NCBI RefSeq assembly: GCF_019703515.2
Contig: NC_059379.1
Coordinates: forward strand, 26,626,880-26,690,879
Length of the DNA stretch: 64,000 nt
Source of the DNA: Myxocyprinus asiaticus
Lineage: Eukaryota > Chordata > Actinopteri > Cypriniformes > Catostomidae
Direction: 5' to 3'
In this document: in pieces, positions 10,328 to 23,033 of the stretch
Layout: each line of letters begins with the position of its first letter
Numbering within the stretch: position 1 is the first letter of the stretch
Made by a program: the position numbers and the translations under genes
The notes under the pieces: generated by a model
The model's input: the letters and a program-made list of their open reading frames with translations, nothing else
Told to the model about the DNA's origin: nothing
Databases searched by the model: none

Positions 10328-11572
10328 AAGAATATTCTGGGTTCAATACAAGTTTAGCTCAATTGATAGCATTTGTGGCATAATGTTGATTACCACAAAA
10401 ATTTATTTCAACTCATCCCTCTTTTTCTTTAAAAAAAAAAGCAAAAATCGAGGTTAAAGTGAGGCACTTAAAATGGAAGTAAATCGGGTAAATGTTTTGG
10501 AGGGTTTAAAGGCAGAAATGTGAAGCTTATAATTGTGTCACGACTCTGGTGAGTTTGACGGATTTTTTTGTATGTTTTGCTGCCGGCATGCATGATCGGC
10601 ATTCCCCTGGGAACACTGATTGTTCCCGGGGGGAACTCTGCTCATGCCACTGATTAGCGTGCCGAGCAACACCTGTTCTCCCCTAATTCACTCCCTTCTT
10701 AAGTCCATCATGTTCTCAGTATCTTTGCTAGATTGTTGTTTGATGTTGAGTACTAACCTCACTCTCTCTGCCTAGTTGGTCCTGTCTCGTGTATCTGTTG
10801 GTTGCTCGCATGTTGGGTGTGTGGTTGCATTCCAGTATTGCTGCATGTCAGCTGGTCTTCCACGTAGGATACCTTGTCTCTGCCCGTGTGTCATGAGTTA
10901 AATTCGCTCTTCCCTGCCGGGCGTTGTTCTGCATCTCACTAAGCTTCAACGGAGGATTCTACGAATCTGTACCTGACTTCCACAATGCACACATTCATCC
11001 TACGAAACACACTCTTCATGGATTGCCCCTTGCACAACTACGACGCATGCCATTGGAGCTCGCTTCCTGCAGCCATTGTCTGGATTTCTACATTCCTCAA
11101 CCCAGTGACTGCTCATTATTACTGTTAATAAATCCTTTGAACTGTTCCTCTGCTCTTGGGTCTGTTTGTCTCACAATCGTTCATTACATAATTGTATAAA
11201 AGCACTTACATTAATTCTTCTGTTAAAACTCATGTATTATTTGAGCTGTAAAGTTATTTAACTGGCCATTTAGGGTTTATTGACATTACATCGTTAATGG
11301 CTATATCTTTGCACAGAAAAGGTTAGTAATTGATTATTACGCTAAAATCATGATATGCATATTGTTTGTCTTGTGGCTATACTTTTGAAACAGTGAGTAT
11401 GTTAAAAAATTTGCCTCCATTCACATCCATTGCAAGTGCCTCACTGTCACCTCGATTGTTGCTTTTTTTTTAAAGAAAAGGAGAGGCAAGACCAAATACA
11501 TTTTTTGTGGTAACAATTATGCCACAAATGCTGTCTATGGAGCTTAACTTTTTCTGACCCTGGAATATTACT
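10328..11572. mobile_element. TTAA-flanked palindromic MITE, split by a solo LTR
   Basis: TTAA lies at 10324-10327 and again at 11573-11576. The two halves (10328-10535 and 11195-11572) are long imperfect inverted repeats of each other, for example the GCATTTGTGGCATAAT block in both. Without the LTR the element is about 590 bp and has no ORF. TTAA targets point to piggyBac- or Kolobok-type transposases acting in trans. Similar halves occur near 19190-19480 and 46420-46680. Confidence 0.75.
10536..11188 (+). mobile_element. Solo LTR with 6-bp target duplication
   Basis: The segment begins TGTCACGACT and ends TCATTACA. It is flanked on both sides by TAATTG (10530-10535 and 11189-11194). It contains an AATAAA signal near 11127, as an LTR would, and no internal coding region. 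It is best read as the product of LTR-LTR recombination of a fish LTR element. Confidence 0.8.
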
Positions 11573-12499
11573 TTAAGATGACAATAGCTATAAACCAAAT
11601 TTGAAAAGCTGCTAATGGTACATTAAGCCATGATTAGCTACAAAGTGCATCTTTGTAAAGGTATTATTAAGCTATATCTGTATAAAAACACTTCTAAATA
11701 AATGTTTTACTCCATCCAAGTTGGAGTAATGACTTACTGAAACAAAGAGCACCTCAGATACAGTACATAATAAGAATGTGACAGAGATTAACCTTGGACT
11801 GAAGCATCTGCTAATGCAATCAGCAGCTAAAATAATCAAAAATCTTGGCCTAGCTGTGCTGTGGCATTTCTGCTAGCATTGGCAATATCACATCCATGGC
11901 TCTCTCCCATATGCAGACCCTTTCCACTTCTATATTTCACCCCAGTGGGTGATACAAGATCTGTAGCAAATATTGCAGTGTTACTCACTGGCCACCGTAG
12001 CTCAACTTAGTGGTGTGGGTGGCCAATGGAGTCACTATAGCCTATTCCTGTTAACACACACACTTCATCTAAGCAAAGCCAAAGTTAAAGTTTTAGCAAA
12101 AGCAAAGTTTTAGATCCTGTTTCTCCATCATAATAAAACAGAATTGAATTTTGCAATAAAATGTTTGGCCAGAACACAGTCAACATTGTAATTCAGCAGT
12201 CAAAGTGAGTCTCATTAATCATAAGGAGGCAGATGTATATTTGCTGAATCTGTCTATGAAAGTATATTGTTATGAAATGTAAACTGTCTACCAGCAAGTA
12301 AGTAATAACTAGCTTCATATGAAACAGCAGAAACAAAAATATGTATATATTTAATATTTTTAATATTTCATATTTAATCTTATTCAGAGCTAAAAACGAA
12401 CCTGAAGGTATGTCTTTTAGATAGAAGGTTAAGAGAATTGTGCTATTTTCTATTAATTCAGTCAATACCACCAAGTAGAAAGACCAACAATGGACTTAC
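11573..12499. other. Non-coding
   Basis: AT-rich. No ORF, RNA gene or clear repeat boundary is recognised. Confidence 0.5.
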
Positions 12500-12664
12500 A
12501 GCACGCATTCGGATGAAAAATGCATTTTTTTCTTTGCACAGCTCTGAGTTCTCCCCCTCCAGCTGTCGGACGCGGGTCAGTAGCCGGTCTGTCTGCTCGA
12601 TGGCTTTATTCAGCTCCTCTCTCTCCCTCATCCCTGCCTGTGCACCGGGTTGCAGTGGATTAAC
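12500..12664 (-). CDS. Internal exon of an unidentified coiled-coil protein
   Basis: On the - strand a polypyrimidine-CAG acceptor precedes 12664 and a consensus GTAAGT donor follows 12500. The 165-nt exon is phase 0 on both sides and encodes 55 residues without a stop. GC content is clearly higher than its surroundings. The residues form heptad-like coiled coil (for example IEQTDRLLTRVRQLEGEN). I do not recognise the protein. It could belong to the same - strand gene as the exon at 18311-18472, since both are phase-0 compatible, but nothing in the window proves this. Confidence 0.6.
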
Positions 12665-15511
12665 CTGAGCAGTGGAGAAATTCAGTTTCCTTCAGTTTCC
12701 TACTGCTGTCTGGAGTAACACTCCCCCTGCCCTGCCTCCTGCTTCTTGGGCCTTTTGGCTCAATTCAAAATAAAAATTTCTTCCAATGATACTTTTCCAC
12801 TACAATAACTCTCCTGGATTAAATGCCCACACAAACTGTGAGGTTTATGGTTCAGTGAACTGGGTTTCAAATAAGAACCCATGAGGAAAAAGCTATATTA
12901 GTGCTGCATTAAGTAGTTACAGTATATCGTGAAAAAGAGGCCATCTGTTGAAGTAATCATGTGTTATTCATTGTGACAGACAGTCATATACATGATTGCA
13001 AAGAGACATTGCTGAAATTCTTGTAAAAGAATTAGAATTATTTCTGGTAGAAAGATCTGCTGTTGAAAATTGGACTGTGCTTACCAAAATTCAAATCACT
13101 GCCCCTAGTGGCAAAGCTGAAAATGTTGTTAAACATATGGGCATGTATGAGCTCAAGTTACCTGGTGAAATGTCCACAAAGTGGTGCTAAAAGGCGCTAA
13201 ACGAGATGCGGCAGTTCGGGAGAGAGAGAGCTACAGGCAGCTGCCCTGTATGCGTTTGTGTGTCTTTGTGTTTAAGTTCTTGTTAAATATTATTTTGACT
13301 GTGCAGCCAGTTCCCTCTTCCTCCTTTCCCAACATAAGCACGTACTTTGTTTACAACAGAGGAATGAACGTAATGCGAGAGTTAGGTCATTTCAAACAGC
13401 AATCCAGCACTGGCCAGAAGCAATGATTTAAAGTAAAAAGAAATGTAATTATCAATTTGTTTCTTACACAAACCTATCGATTTGCTTCAGAAGACATTAA
13501 TTGACTAACTGGAGTCGTGTGGATTACTTTTATGCTGCCTAAATATGCCTTTTGGACCGTCAAACAGCCATGCCTAATGCTACCCGTTTATTTGCATTGT
13601 GGACAAACAGAGCTGAAATGGGCTTATACAATTCATCATTTTGGTTCTGCTGAAGAAGGAAAGTCATACACATCTGGGATGGATTAAAGGTAAGTAAATC
13701 ATGAGAGAATTTTCATTTTTGGGTGAACTAACCCTTTAATAAGGAACAGAAAAAATAAAAATGATTAGTCATGAATCTCAATCTGTTAATTTTATTATTT
13801 ATATGTTTGTTTCTGATTTATAGGCTTAACAAAGCAACAAGGCAACCTTTCCAAGTACCCCCTGGAACCTGTTTAACTTCCCCCCGGGGTAAGCATACCC
13901 ATGATTGGGAATCACTCACACAATTCTCAGCAGTGGTTGTGATATAATGTCATAAAGTAGGTGCAACACTGTGCATAACACCATAAAGCACCCAGGGGGG
14001 TTGTTTGCATAGACAAACTTTAGGGAGAAGATATGCATTGCTATTGTCTTTGTCACTTTCTCAGGTTTATAGCCAGCCAAAGGTGAAAGGTGTTTGCATA
14101 AATAAATGTTCTGAGATATATAAGCAAATGATAGCTGTACCTGACTTCCACAGCAGAGTTAGAAATCTTGTGGGCAGAATATCAAACATGTAATTTAAGT
14201 AAAACAAAAATTTTAACAAGTATGTCTTTGTTGTCAGATAATTTATTTGTGTGAATGCTTTTCAAATAGTAACAGTGTATTCCCCTTAAAGGCCATGAAT
14301 CAGACTGTTTGTGTAGCAAAGTTTTCATGTTTCAACTTGAAAGGGGAGGATATATGTCAGACCACATTAAACACCACTGTCAAAACACACAAATTGCCAA
14401 ATTGCATTATTTGTGAGGTAAAGAAGCTTAAATGAGTCTCCATTTGCATGAAGAAATTGTCAGACACTGTCTGTCCCTCTGGTAAACAGGCTTTGCACAT
14501 TCCTGCCTTCATAGTCAATTGTTCAAGGCCTAGATCATGAGCAGCAGTTTTCCAAATAAATTTGTTCCCCTGCATTGCATTCCAGCTCTACAGAGGTGAC
14601 ACACACGCATGCACGCACGCACACACACACACACACCATGCATTTGAACAGATGTTTGGCGATACCAGCTCTCCCTTCACCATTTTGCTAAAGCATTATA
14701 TGGAAATCTGATCATTTAATTTTTTAGTATGACACTCTGCCATTTGTGTTTAAGTTAAGTTATACTTTATTGTCTTGGACTCGAAAGCCGCAGTGATACA
14801 CAACAAATACCATCACAATACTAAACAATGACAATTAATACAATAATAAAATTAATAGTAAAAAAAAAAAAAAAAATAAAAAACATGTTTATGTATGTTT
14901 ACATAATATATGTATGTTTATGTAAACATCTAATTAGTAGTCGGATCAAATATAATTAAATGTGACGTGTATTTAATTTTTTTAAATTATCTGCTTGTGA
15001 CAAATCTTTGTTACCGGTAAGTCTCACTCATGAGAATTTGCGAATTCCACTCATCCTCCCAGTATTAACTCCTCTCTCTGTCTTTCTCTCCAATTCTTAG
15101 ATCTCTTAAAGGACAGCAATGGAAAATTTCCATAATAAATAAAAGACAGATATGCTCTGAGGCAGATAGGAGGTCAGTTTTTTAGTTAGTTAAGAAAACA
15201 TTCATATGTTTGTTACATTATGTACTTTTTACTGAAAGCGGCTCAATTGTATATTGCAGACTACAATCTTTGTCATAATTTTGTTACACTAAAAACAGAT
15301 GTTTCATGCATGATTTACTACTAGACATACAAATATTCACATACTATAAATTGCATGCACATCAAAGCTATTCCTTATGCATTTGTCTTGCAGATGCTAG
15401 TATACTGACTGCTTACTTTTGTGCAGGACAAAAGTTGAAATACTGTTTTGTGGGATAACATGATGCTCTATTTAATATTTTAAAGTAAACAGCATTAAGC
15501 TAATTATTTTA

Positions 15512-15560
<49 letters not shown>

Positions 15561-15990
15561 TACATTCTGGTCCTCGAATCTGACATTCCATGAGTACTGA
15601 TGGTCTCACACCATCAGCACTCGGACACTTCACTGTGTGTATCACTCCGCTTGTGTTTGTGCGGTTCTAAACTAAAGTGTAAGAGCAGTGCAGATGTGTT
15701 AAGAGCTATCTGTTTCTTTACATTTAATTTTGTGACATTACATATTTTAGCCAGCAGGTGGAGGCAAACACGTCCACACACGAAAGCCAGAACCTTAAAC
15801 GACACATAATGCTCAAGCAAGCCTAATTTTAACTGCAGCATGACTGTTTTGTGAAATGAACATCAAAAATAATAACTTTTCATATGAATCTTCCAAGGAG
15901 GTCTATAATACCTGGAAAAATATATCTAATAATATTTGAGATTTAAATGTTGCTTGCAATAAATTTTGTTTCGTCAGGGTACACGGTTAT
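12665..15990. other. Non-coding / repeats
   Basis: No gene is seen. It holds part of a repeat ending with the GGGTGAACTA motif (13620-13740), a CA/CG-rich microsatellite (14605-14637), an A run near 14860 and a (TA)n tract (15515-15556). Short ORFs here lack splice context and coding character. Confidence 0.5.
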
Positions 15991-16523
15991 GCTGCCTTCC
16001 ATTCAAGTTGAATGTGGGATATTCCTACTTGATATCTCCGACCATAAATGCATGCCATTCCACGATATTCAGAAGATGTTGTTTAAGGAAACAAAACTGC
16101 AATGCTCCCGTTAGCTTAGCAGGGGTTTGACTCTCATTAGAGATGTCTCCTAGCAACCCAACTGATAAACAATGCTGCTGCGCTAGCATATGTGCTTCAG
16201 GTGTACGATTATCAAAAGAGATTATGTTTTATACACCTGTTTCTGCAGGTATTTGTTAAACAAGCTTTAATATCATGTAATGTGGAAACAAACTCATTTA
16301 TCGATATTACTTAATAAAGTGAATGTTTATCATTTACTTTTTATATCTCCCTGAGTGTCGACATGTTTGTGTGACATCATGCCCCTGCATCTCGGCGAAA
16401 TCAGAGTTGAGAATTTCTGCACGAGCCTACAAGTTGTAATTCTGACTTCAAGATGCATTCCATTGCACTTTTCTTAGTAGGAAGTTGTAAAATCCGACTT
16501 TCCGAGTTGAATGGAACGCAGCA
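15991..16523. mobile_element. Small inverted-repeat element (MITE)
   Basis: The left end (GCTGCCTTCCATTCAA) and right end (TTGAATGGAACGCAGC) are inverted repeats about 530 bp apart. No transposase is encoded. Boundaries and target duplication are uncertain. Confidence 0.6.
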
Positions 16524-17317
16524 CTACTTTTCAAAACTTGATCTGATACTGAATGCTCATGCAGCCTAATTTACACTTAGAAAACTCCTGATGTTGCTAT
16601 AACAATGCAAAAAGCACTTACCAATTTACTTGAAGTGAAAATCAGCCCTCCTTTCATGCAGAACATCTTGTATTTTTAAATCCATGAGGATCTCTTTCTC
16701 AGTGGTGATAGCGGCAGTGATGACAATCTTGTGCTCTTCGCTTTCAAATTACGTACATCACTTAAAGTGTGATTGCGTCACTCAAGGCCAGCTAGAAGGC
16801 CTTGACCAGGACATGTCCTAAAGATCACACCCACCAAGAACAAGTAAATCAATCTGATTGGCTGATGAATCTGACAATCTGACAATCTGACTTTAGTTGC
16901 CCATTCATTTGCAATGTTGAGGGATTCTGTGGAAATTCTGAAGGCTTGAGGGGGTGGAGCTCAGACTCACTCACTGCTTCTGCTAAGGAGCTCGGCTTCA
17001 GGCATGCGATTTGTGAAACAGTTGTCACACTTCGCTTGTAAGCATCAAGGAATAAATAAATAATAAATTCTGACTGGATAAATTTTAGTTTTTCTCTATT
17101 TGTTTATAGATTAATTAAGAGTGGAAAGTGATTAAAAATACATAGGCAAAAAGGTGATTGAAAATTAAAGGATGAAAAATATTTATTTATTTGGCATGTT
17201 AGGCCAGCAGAGAAGGCTTTGCTGGCCCTGAGAATTCGCCACTGCCAAAATGACATTATCTTCAGAAAGCTGACTAACACACCACAGCATCATCAACAGG
17301 TGATCGCACACACTCCA

Positions 17318-17349
<32 letters not shown>

Positions 17350-17708
17350 ACTCTCTCTCACACACACACATACATCCTTGTTTCTCCAATAACATGTTAG
17401 AAACAGCCCAAGCCGTGATACTAGTAGTTCTAAAGTGACGTTTTTAAGAGGCTTGGACGCATCATTTGGTTTGATGCACAAGTAGTTCCATGCACAAATG
17501 CGTTTTTTATGACCATACTCAGTTTTTCCTAATTTTAAACATTTATTTGTTCATTGAACTGTTGTATATAAGCAGTATCACACTCACAATCGTGCTATAT
17601 GGCCCTAAATCAGCACTGCTGTGATTGTCTACAGCACTTGGCCTGTGGCCTCGTGCCATAGGCCGAATCATGTAGGGCCATATCACACTCTTGCTCACGT
17701 GATATTGC

Positions 17709-17751
<43 letters not shown>

Positions 17752-18310
17752 CAATTGGCGGTTTCAGATTTCAGTAAGCACAGTTTTCAGCAGAAAAACA
17801 TTTGAACTCCTTTTTACCGAATTCATAGTGTGATCAGTCTGCCTACTTATAGAGGTAGGTTTGCAAACATTAGTAAATATGGATACACTTTAAAAACCTT
17901 GAAAATCAATTATATCACTCTCAAACCACACTCATTTTTTAAAATGCAATGTAATCTTTTTACAAGAACTGGATTTTTGTAATCTGATTACATCATCCAT
18001 ATTACATGTAATCCATTACTACCCAACACTGTGTGTGCATTTGTATGTATTTAGCTACAGTTTGAGCACAAAATTGTCCCCAAACATTAGCTAAATATGA
18101 CTACCTTTGGGCACATTCAGTATAGTAATCAAAATTACAAGTTAGGGGACAGAATCAAAGAAAATATAATTAGCTCAGACTAAAAACAATAGAAGTCAAT
18201 AAAAAGTGATAAAAAGTGTGTATATTTGTGTTTAAACATGTGGCCCAAACAAATGTCTCAACCACAACACCATGTGTTGCACCCAAAAAAGAAAAAAGGC
18301 AATGTCTTAC
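16524..18310. other. Non-coding / transposon debris and microsatellites
   Basis: The - strand piece 16620-16780 has an ORF and a GTAAGT donor, but it sits in a block (16600-17250) that looks like transposon sequence. (CT)n/(CA)n lies at 17309-17368 and (TA)n at 17711-17750. No host gene is supported. Confidence 0.45.
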
Positions 18311-18472
18311 ATGTGCCAGAGGCTTGCTGTGGATGGCGATGATAGGACGGTACTGGTGGAAGTCAGTCTGGATCACACACACTTTCTTCTCCATCCTCAG
18401 CACGAGCACACTCTCCCCATCCTGCTCTCTCCTCCACACCCGCAGAGGAAGTGAGGCTTCTGTTACCTGACT
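18311..18472 (-). CDS. Internal exon of an unidentified protein
   Basis: On the - strand a CAG acceptor precedes 18472, with an alternative in-frame-compatible acceptor giving a start at 18459. A GTAAGA donor follows 18311. The 162-nt exon is phase 0 at both ends. It reads 54 codons without a stop, ending IAIHSKPLAH, with balanced, conserved-looking composition (for example VLRMEKKVCVIQTDFHQYRP). Neighbouring DNA is AT-rich and non-coding, so the island stands out. I cannot name the family. Confidence 0.55.
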
Positions 18473-18751
18473 CTGAACACACGTACACACTCTCACACAC
18501 ACTCGCAGGGGGAGGGAACTCCAGCACAAAAAGAAAACATCAGACTCCCTCTGACACTCTACAACCATCCACCACCCACTGTCATCTGAAGACAGAGGGC
18601 CACCCTAATTCACACAGGTTAACTCTCTTCTCATACTTATCCTGATAGCTATCCTGTGTACTGACTTTTTGGGAGATCCTTAAATTAATAACATTAATTT
18701 AATTTCTTGAATCACAGACCATGCATTTGGCTCAAGCTTCTACATGCTTTC

Positions 18752-19585
18752 TATTCCTGTAGCTCAACTGGTAGGACATGGTGCCTGCATTGTCAAGGTC
18801 ATGGACTCGATTCCCTGGAAGCACACATACTGATAAAATAAAGTGGCCCCAACAAGTATTTGGACACTTAAGCCGCATTTAAAAAATGCATGAATGGTAT
18901 TGCATAAGACAACAAAATATATAACCACATTATTTTTAACGAAAGTTAACACAAGCACACTTTTCAAGAAAAACATTTAACAAGTTTATTCATTTTTATA
19001 TGATAAAACGATGGTTGTACTGTTCTTCAAAACATTCTCTGCGAAGACACCCATTTTAAATGTAATAAGAAGTAAACATTTTGTGTATTAACATGATTTT
19101 GTGATAAAATCAGGGATTTATTGTTATTACGATGTTAACCTGATTACAGAGTTTTCTGGTATTGCATCACCACCATAAAAGTTGTAATATTGGATAAAAC
19201 TTTACACAGATCAGTTTAGTAAACGATTATCACACTAAAATCATATTAACATGTGTAATGTTTACGTCTTGTAGCTATACTTTTGAAACAGTGTGTATTT
19301 CAACGATAATGAATTTCTCCCATTCACTTCCATTGAAAGTGCTTTACTGTTACTGAGATTTTTGCTTTTTTTATATAAATATAAATGAGGGATGAGTCAA
19401 AAAAATATTTGTGGTTATCAACATTATGCCACAAAGGCTGTCGATAAAGCTTAACTTGTACAGAACCTGAAATGTTTCTTTAAGTGTCCACTAGTGTCCA
19501 AATACTTTTGTGGGGCCTCAGTATTCCTCGGTTGCACTGTAAATTGGATAAAAGCATCTGCCAAATGCATAAATGTAAATGTTGA
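18752..19585 (+). mobile_element. tRNA-derived SINE split by another element
   Basis: The head (18752-18840) shows an RNA polymerase III A box (TAGCTCAACTGG, 18760-18771) and B box (GGACTCGATTCC, 18803-18814). The tail (19522-19585) has the TGGATAAAAGC...TGCCAAATGCATAAATGTAAAT ending typical of fish SINEs. The two parts join into one SINE once 18841-19521 is removed. Confidence 0.75.
18841..19521. mobile_element. TA-target MITE inside the SINE
   Basis: TA flanks both sides (18839-18840 and 19522-19523). The ends are inverted repeats: AAGTGGCCCCAACAAGTATT on the left, and CTGAGGCCCCACAAAAGTATT in reverse complement on the right. Both contain GTATTTGGACACT. No transposase is present. It is probably mobilised by a Tc1/mariner-type enzyme. 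Confidence 0.75.
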
Positions 19586-21690
19586 ACATTCATGTATTAA
19601 TATGTCTCTCTACCCCTGTTGTAAACTATGTGCTTTTTTACCGAGTTGTGATATCAGTCATTTATAAAGGCAGTCTCCAGCCTGGGACTGATGAGGCATC
19701 AGTTTCTTACCCAGCTTATTCTTACCCAACTACTCATGTTTTTTTTTTTTTTTCTTTTTTTTTTTTTTGGTGGTGGTTACAAATGTTCAGTGGGTGTACA
19801 TCATGAGTAATGTTTAATAAGCCTCCAGTGCTGACACTGCTTTCCAAAGCTCATCCCTATGATTTTAAAATCCCACTGGGTTTATAAGAGCTGACAAAAA
19901 GAGGCTACAGCTCCTCAGGTATGAAATTATATTTATTTAGACATGGAAAAATATCTGAAAGACAAGGCCTGGGTTGTTCTTTATCCTTAAAGTGGAAAAT
20001 ATGACATCCTTGTGGTCGGACAGAGATGAGTGACACTGGGAATTTTCATCCAAACCAGAAGCATCAGCTCTAAATAATCACTGAAGATTGATAAAGTCCA
20101 GTGGGTCGTGGCTGATGTCCCATCATCACAGACAGGAAACTATCCTTCATTTCCATGTGAAAGTGTTCTAACCCTTGTGGTTATGGACCCCTGAAGGCAT
20201 CTTAAATTAAAAGTTGAAACTGTAAATAACCTATATGCTTTTGTTTGATCCCAAACACTCTTAAATTCATCACATCGCTGCCATGATAGAAAACTTTCAC
20301 AGAAATCAGAAACAGTCGGCCAGGTTACATTGTTTAATATATAGTATATAGTGGAGTCCGCTAAAGTAAAATTACATATTTCTAATTTAATAACAATGTT
20401 TAATTGGCAGTTATATTACCAGCATAAGAGTTGAGAAAAGTTAAATTTAATTTCAGAACTTCTTTATATTTGGTACAGTAAATGTTACCCTTTGTGCAAA
20501 GGAGTTAACTTGGTCAATGTCACAAATATGGTACATTTGATTAGTGACCTAGAAACAGTGCAGAATCGTAAATATTTCTTCTTAATTTTATGTCATAATA
20601 TTTTATGTCATAACAAATATTGTAAAACTTTCTGTGTATTTTCAGGTTTAAATGAAAACTTCTATATACACAGTAGGTCAAGAGTTCATTGAAAAATCTA
20701 ACCTTTACATTAGCATGATGTATTACACTGTATTGACAGGATTTACTCTCTTGTGTTTGCTCAGTATACACAAGAGATTTATGTATTGCACCTTTATTAA
20801 CACATTCTCAGCATGTGTTCAAACAAGAGCTACAGGTTGAGCTCAAAGCCTTTAATTCCTCTACTTCAATTAATGGTATTAAATAACTGCTACATAAATC
20901 AAAATACCCACAACAGTAAAATTCAGTGAAAAGCGATTAGACAGTGACAGGATATTATATTGTGCATGGCTTGCAAGGTAGAACAGCTCATCAGGCAAAG
21001 ATTGATTGTTGGATCCCTGCCACCTCTCACTGAATAGTGCTTTTGTTTGGGCACTATACATATTAAACGATAACCCACTTTTATTTTGTTTTTTCTTTTA
21101 CTGAGTAGTTATGCCAGTGTGCTGTTAACTCTTGTATATAAAAAAAGCATCCACAAGCACACGTCCCATTTAACTGTGCACTGTCTGTGCAAATACCCCA
21201 CTCAGAATATGGTTTTGAGAGTTTGCCTATGTAAAAAGTTATACTCTTGAAGTACTTTGATACACCTTTCATTCTCTGTTATTTTGGATTTTTAAAGATT
21301 ATGTGTGGCCTTTTCTGCTTTTAATGTGATTTCACTTGATATTTTGTTAAACCTAAAAAGAGTTATGCCTGGGCATGTTTCAATTGTTTCAACAGGTTTC
21401 TACAAGAGCTTAATACAATATGTATTTTACCATTGGAAATTCAGAAGATATACAATAGGTCAAAAAATGAAATGTAATGGCTGGTTTGCAACTCTCACAA
21501 TAAAGCAGTGTATGTTTATTGGCTATGTAAACCAATAAACAAACAAATAAGGCATAAACTATTTTTGGTGATGCAAAACAGAAATGACAGGCTTTTAAAG
21601 TTTAACTGCAGCCGTTTTACTCTTTTCTTGTTCAAAATAATCAAAGTCCTCACTGTACACTGTACTCTTGCAGAAAGCTATTTCTGTTAA
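19586..21690. other. Non-coding
   Basis: A T run lies near 19740-19768. No gene or bounded element is recognised. ORFs of 60-77 codons here are at chance level for AT-rich DNA. Confidence 0.5.
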
Positions 21691-23029
21691 AGGTGCAGTA
21701 TGTAAGATTCAGAAACCCTTGTTATTAATGACACCTGTGGCCGTTAAGTGAACTGCAGCCTGTTGCTCGTGATCGCGCGCACACACTCCATAGGGACACG
21801 AGCGAGCATCGACCAAAACAGAGACTGCACGTGATTCACCAGCATCATGATGACAGATGAGGTAGCATAATTAAAATTACACAGTTATGATTGTTTTAAT
21901 ACAAAGTTTGAGACTGTATATTATATTTGACTCTCCAGTGCTGGAACAGGGCTAAAACAATGTGTGGATCTAGGTCTGATTATGTGAGACTCTATTTTGA
22001 AGTAATCACTTTTCTTTGCATGATACATTGACTGCATTTATACGATAGCCTATGTCAGCGTTAGGTAGCTAGCCAGCTTTATCAATAGCTGTTAGCTAAA
22101 TTTGGTGGATGATGACAGTAGCTGTTTATAAAATAGACTGTACGTTATAAATATGTTGACACAATTCAGTATTGATGTGATTCCATCACAACTGTCATTT
22201 TGATATATCGATGCGCTATTGTTTTATAATAATAGAATGTATATATTTTCTGTATAACCAAGTTACGTTACACTAATGAATGGAGCTTTTTGCATTATCT
22301 TGAACATTGTCTAACATTCATTTCATGTGTTATTGTAGTTTATCTTGCTGAATAATTACAGATTAACAATGTTTATGTCAGTTACTGTGAATCAGCATAG
22401 CTGACTTTTAGTATAAAGAGTGAAATTATTTGAAAGTTACGAAGCAAGGTAGCTTGCAATTCGTCAGCGTTAGCAGGCAAGATCAAGTTAGCTAAAATTA
22501 CACAGATCAATCCTTATGGCACTATATTTCACATGCTTTGCAGTTATGTAAGCTTACCTGTCCAATAAGAAGAACGCCGAAACGAAGGTCCCTCGAGGAA
22601 TCAAATGTCCTGCCGATGTTCACTCTAGTTTTCACTCGACCACGATCATGTTCCCGCTTAGCCAGATGGGATTCAGTACATGTTTTGTTTTTTGTTTTTT
22701 TTTGTGTAGGAGTCAGTGTTGTGTTTGGAGCCAGCCGTTTGCTGGATTCCATCTCTAAGATAATGTTACCTAGTGTTGCAGACTGTCTGTTGACAATGTT
22801 AAATAGCAGAAGCACTGAGGCAAGGCTCTCGGGAGCGCGCAAAACGTCACATCCTTTGGATTTTCCCGGCAAAAGCGGCCCGCTCCCTTCACATGAAAAT
22901 CAGTCTACAGGCTTTAATAGGCAACCTGGGAAGTCCGGGAAGGGCTCATTTTTTAAGTTGCGTTACAAGCCGTTCACACGTTGGCAAAAAAAGGCGAATA
23001 TTACATGAAAAATTTTACGTATTGCACCT
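21691..23029. mobile_element. TTAA-target DNA transposon, 1.3 kb
   Basis: TTAA lies at 21687-21690 and 23030-23033. The terminal inverted repeats are AGGTGCAGTATGTAAGAT on the left and the reverse complement of TTTTACGTATTGCACCT on the right. The target fits piggyBac or Kolobok superfamilies. Positions 22872-22522 (- strand) hold a 116-codon ORF with a basic RxKTRVNIG stretch. This is likely element-encoded and truncated, and no DDE core is seen. Confidence 0.75.
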
Positions 23030-23033
23030 TTAA

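Noticed and set aside
12996..13426. Two + strand ORFs of 64 and 81 codons
   Set aside because: Low-complexity and repeat-like context without splice signals.
16620..16780. Exon-like - strand ORF with GTAAGT
   Set aside because: It lies in a block that resembles transposon sequence; not counted as a host exon.
18752..18840. Possible true tRNA gene
   Set aside because: A and B boxes are present, but no cloverleaf with a proper acceptor stem; the tail is SINE.
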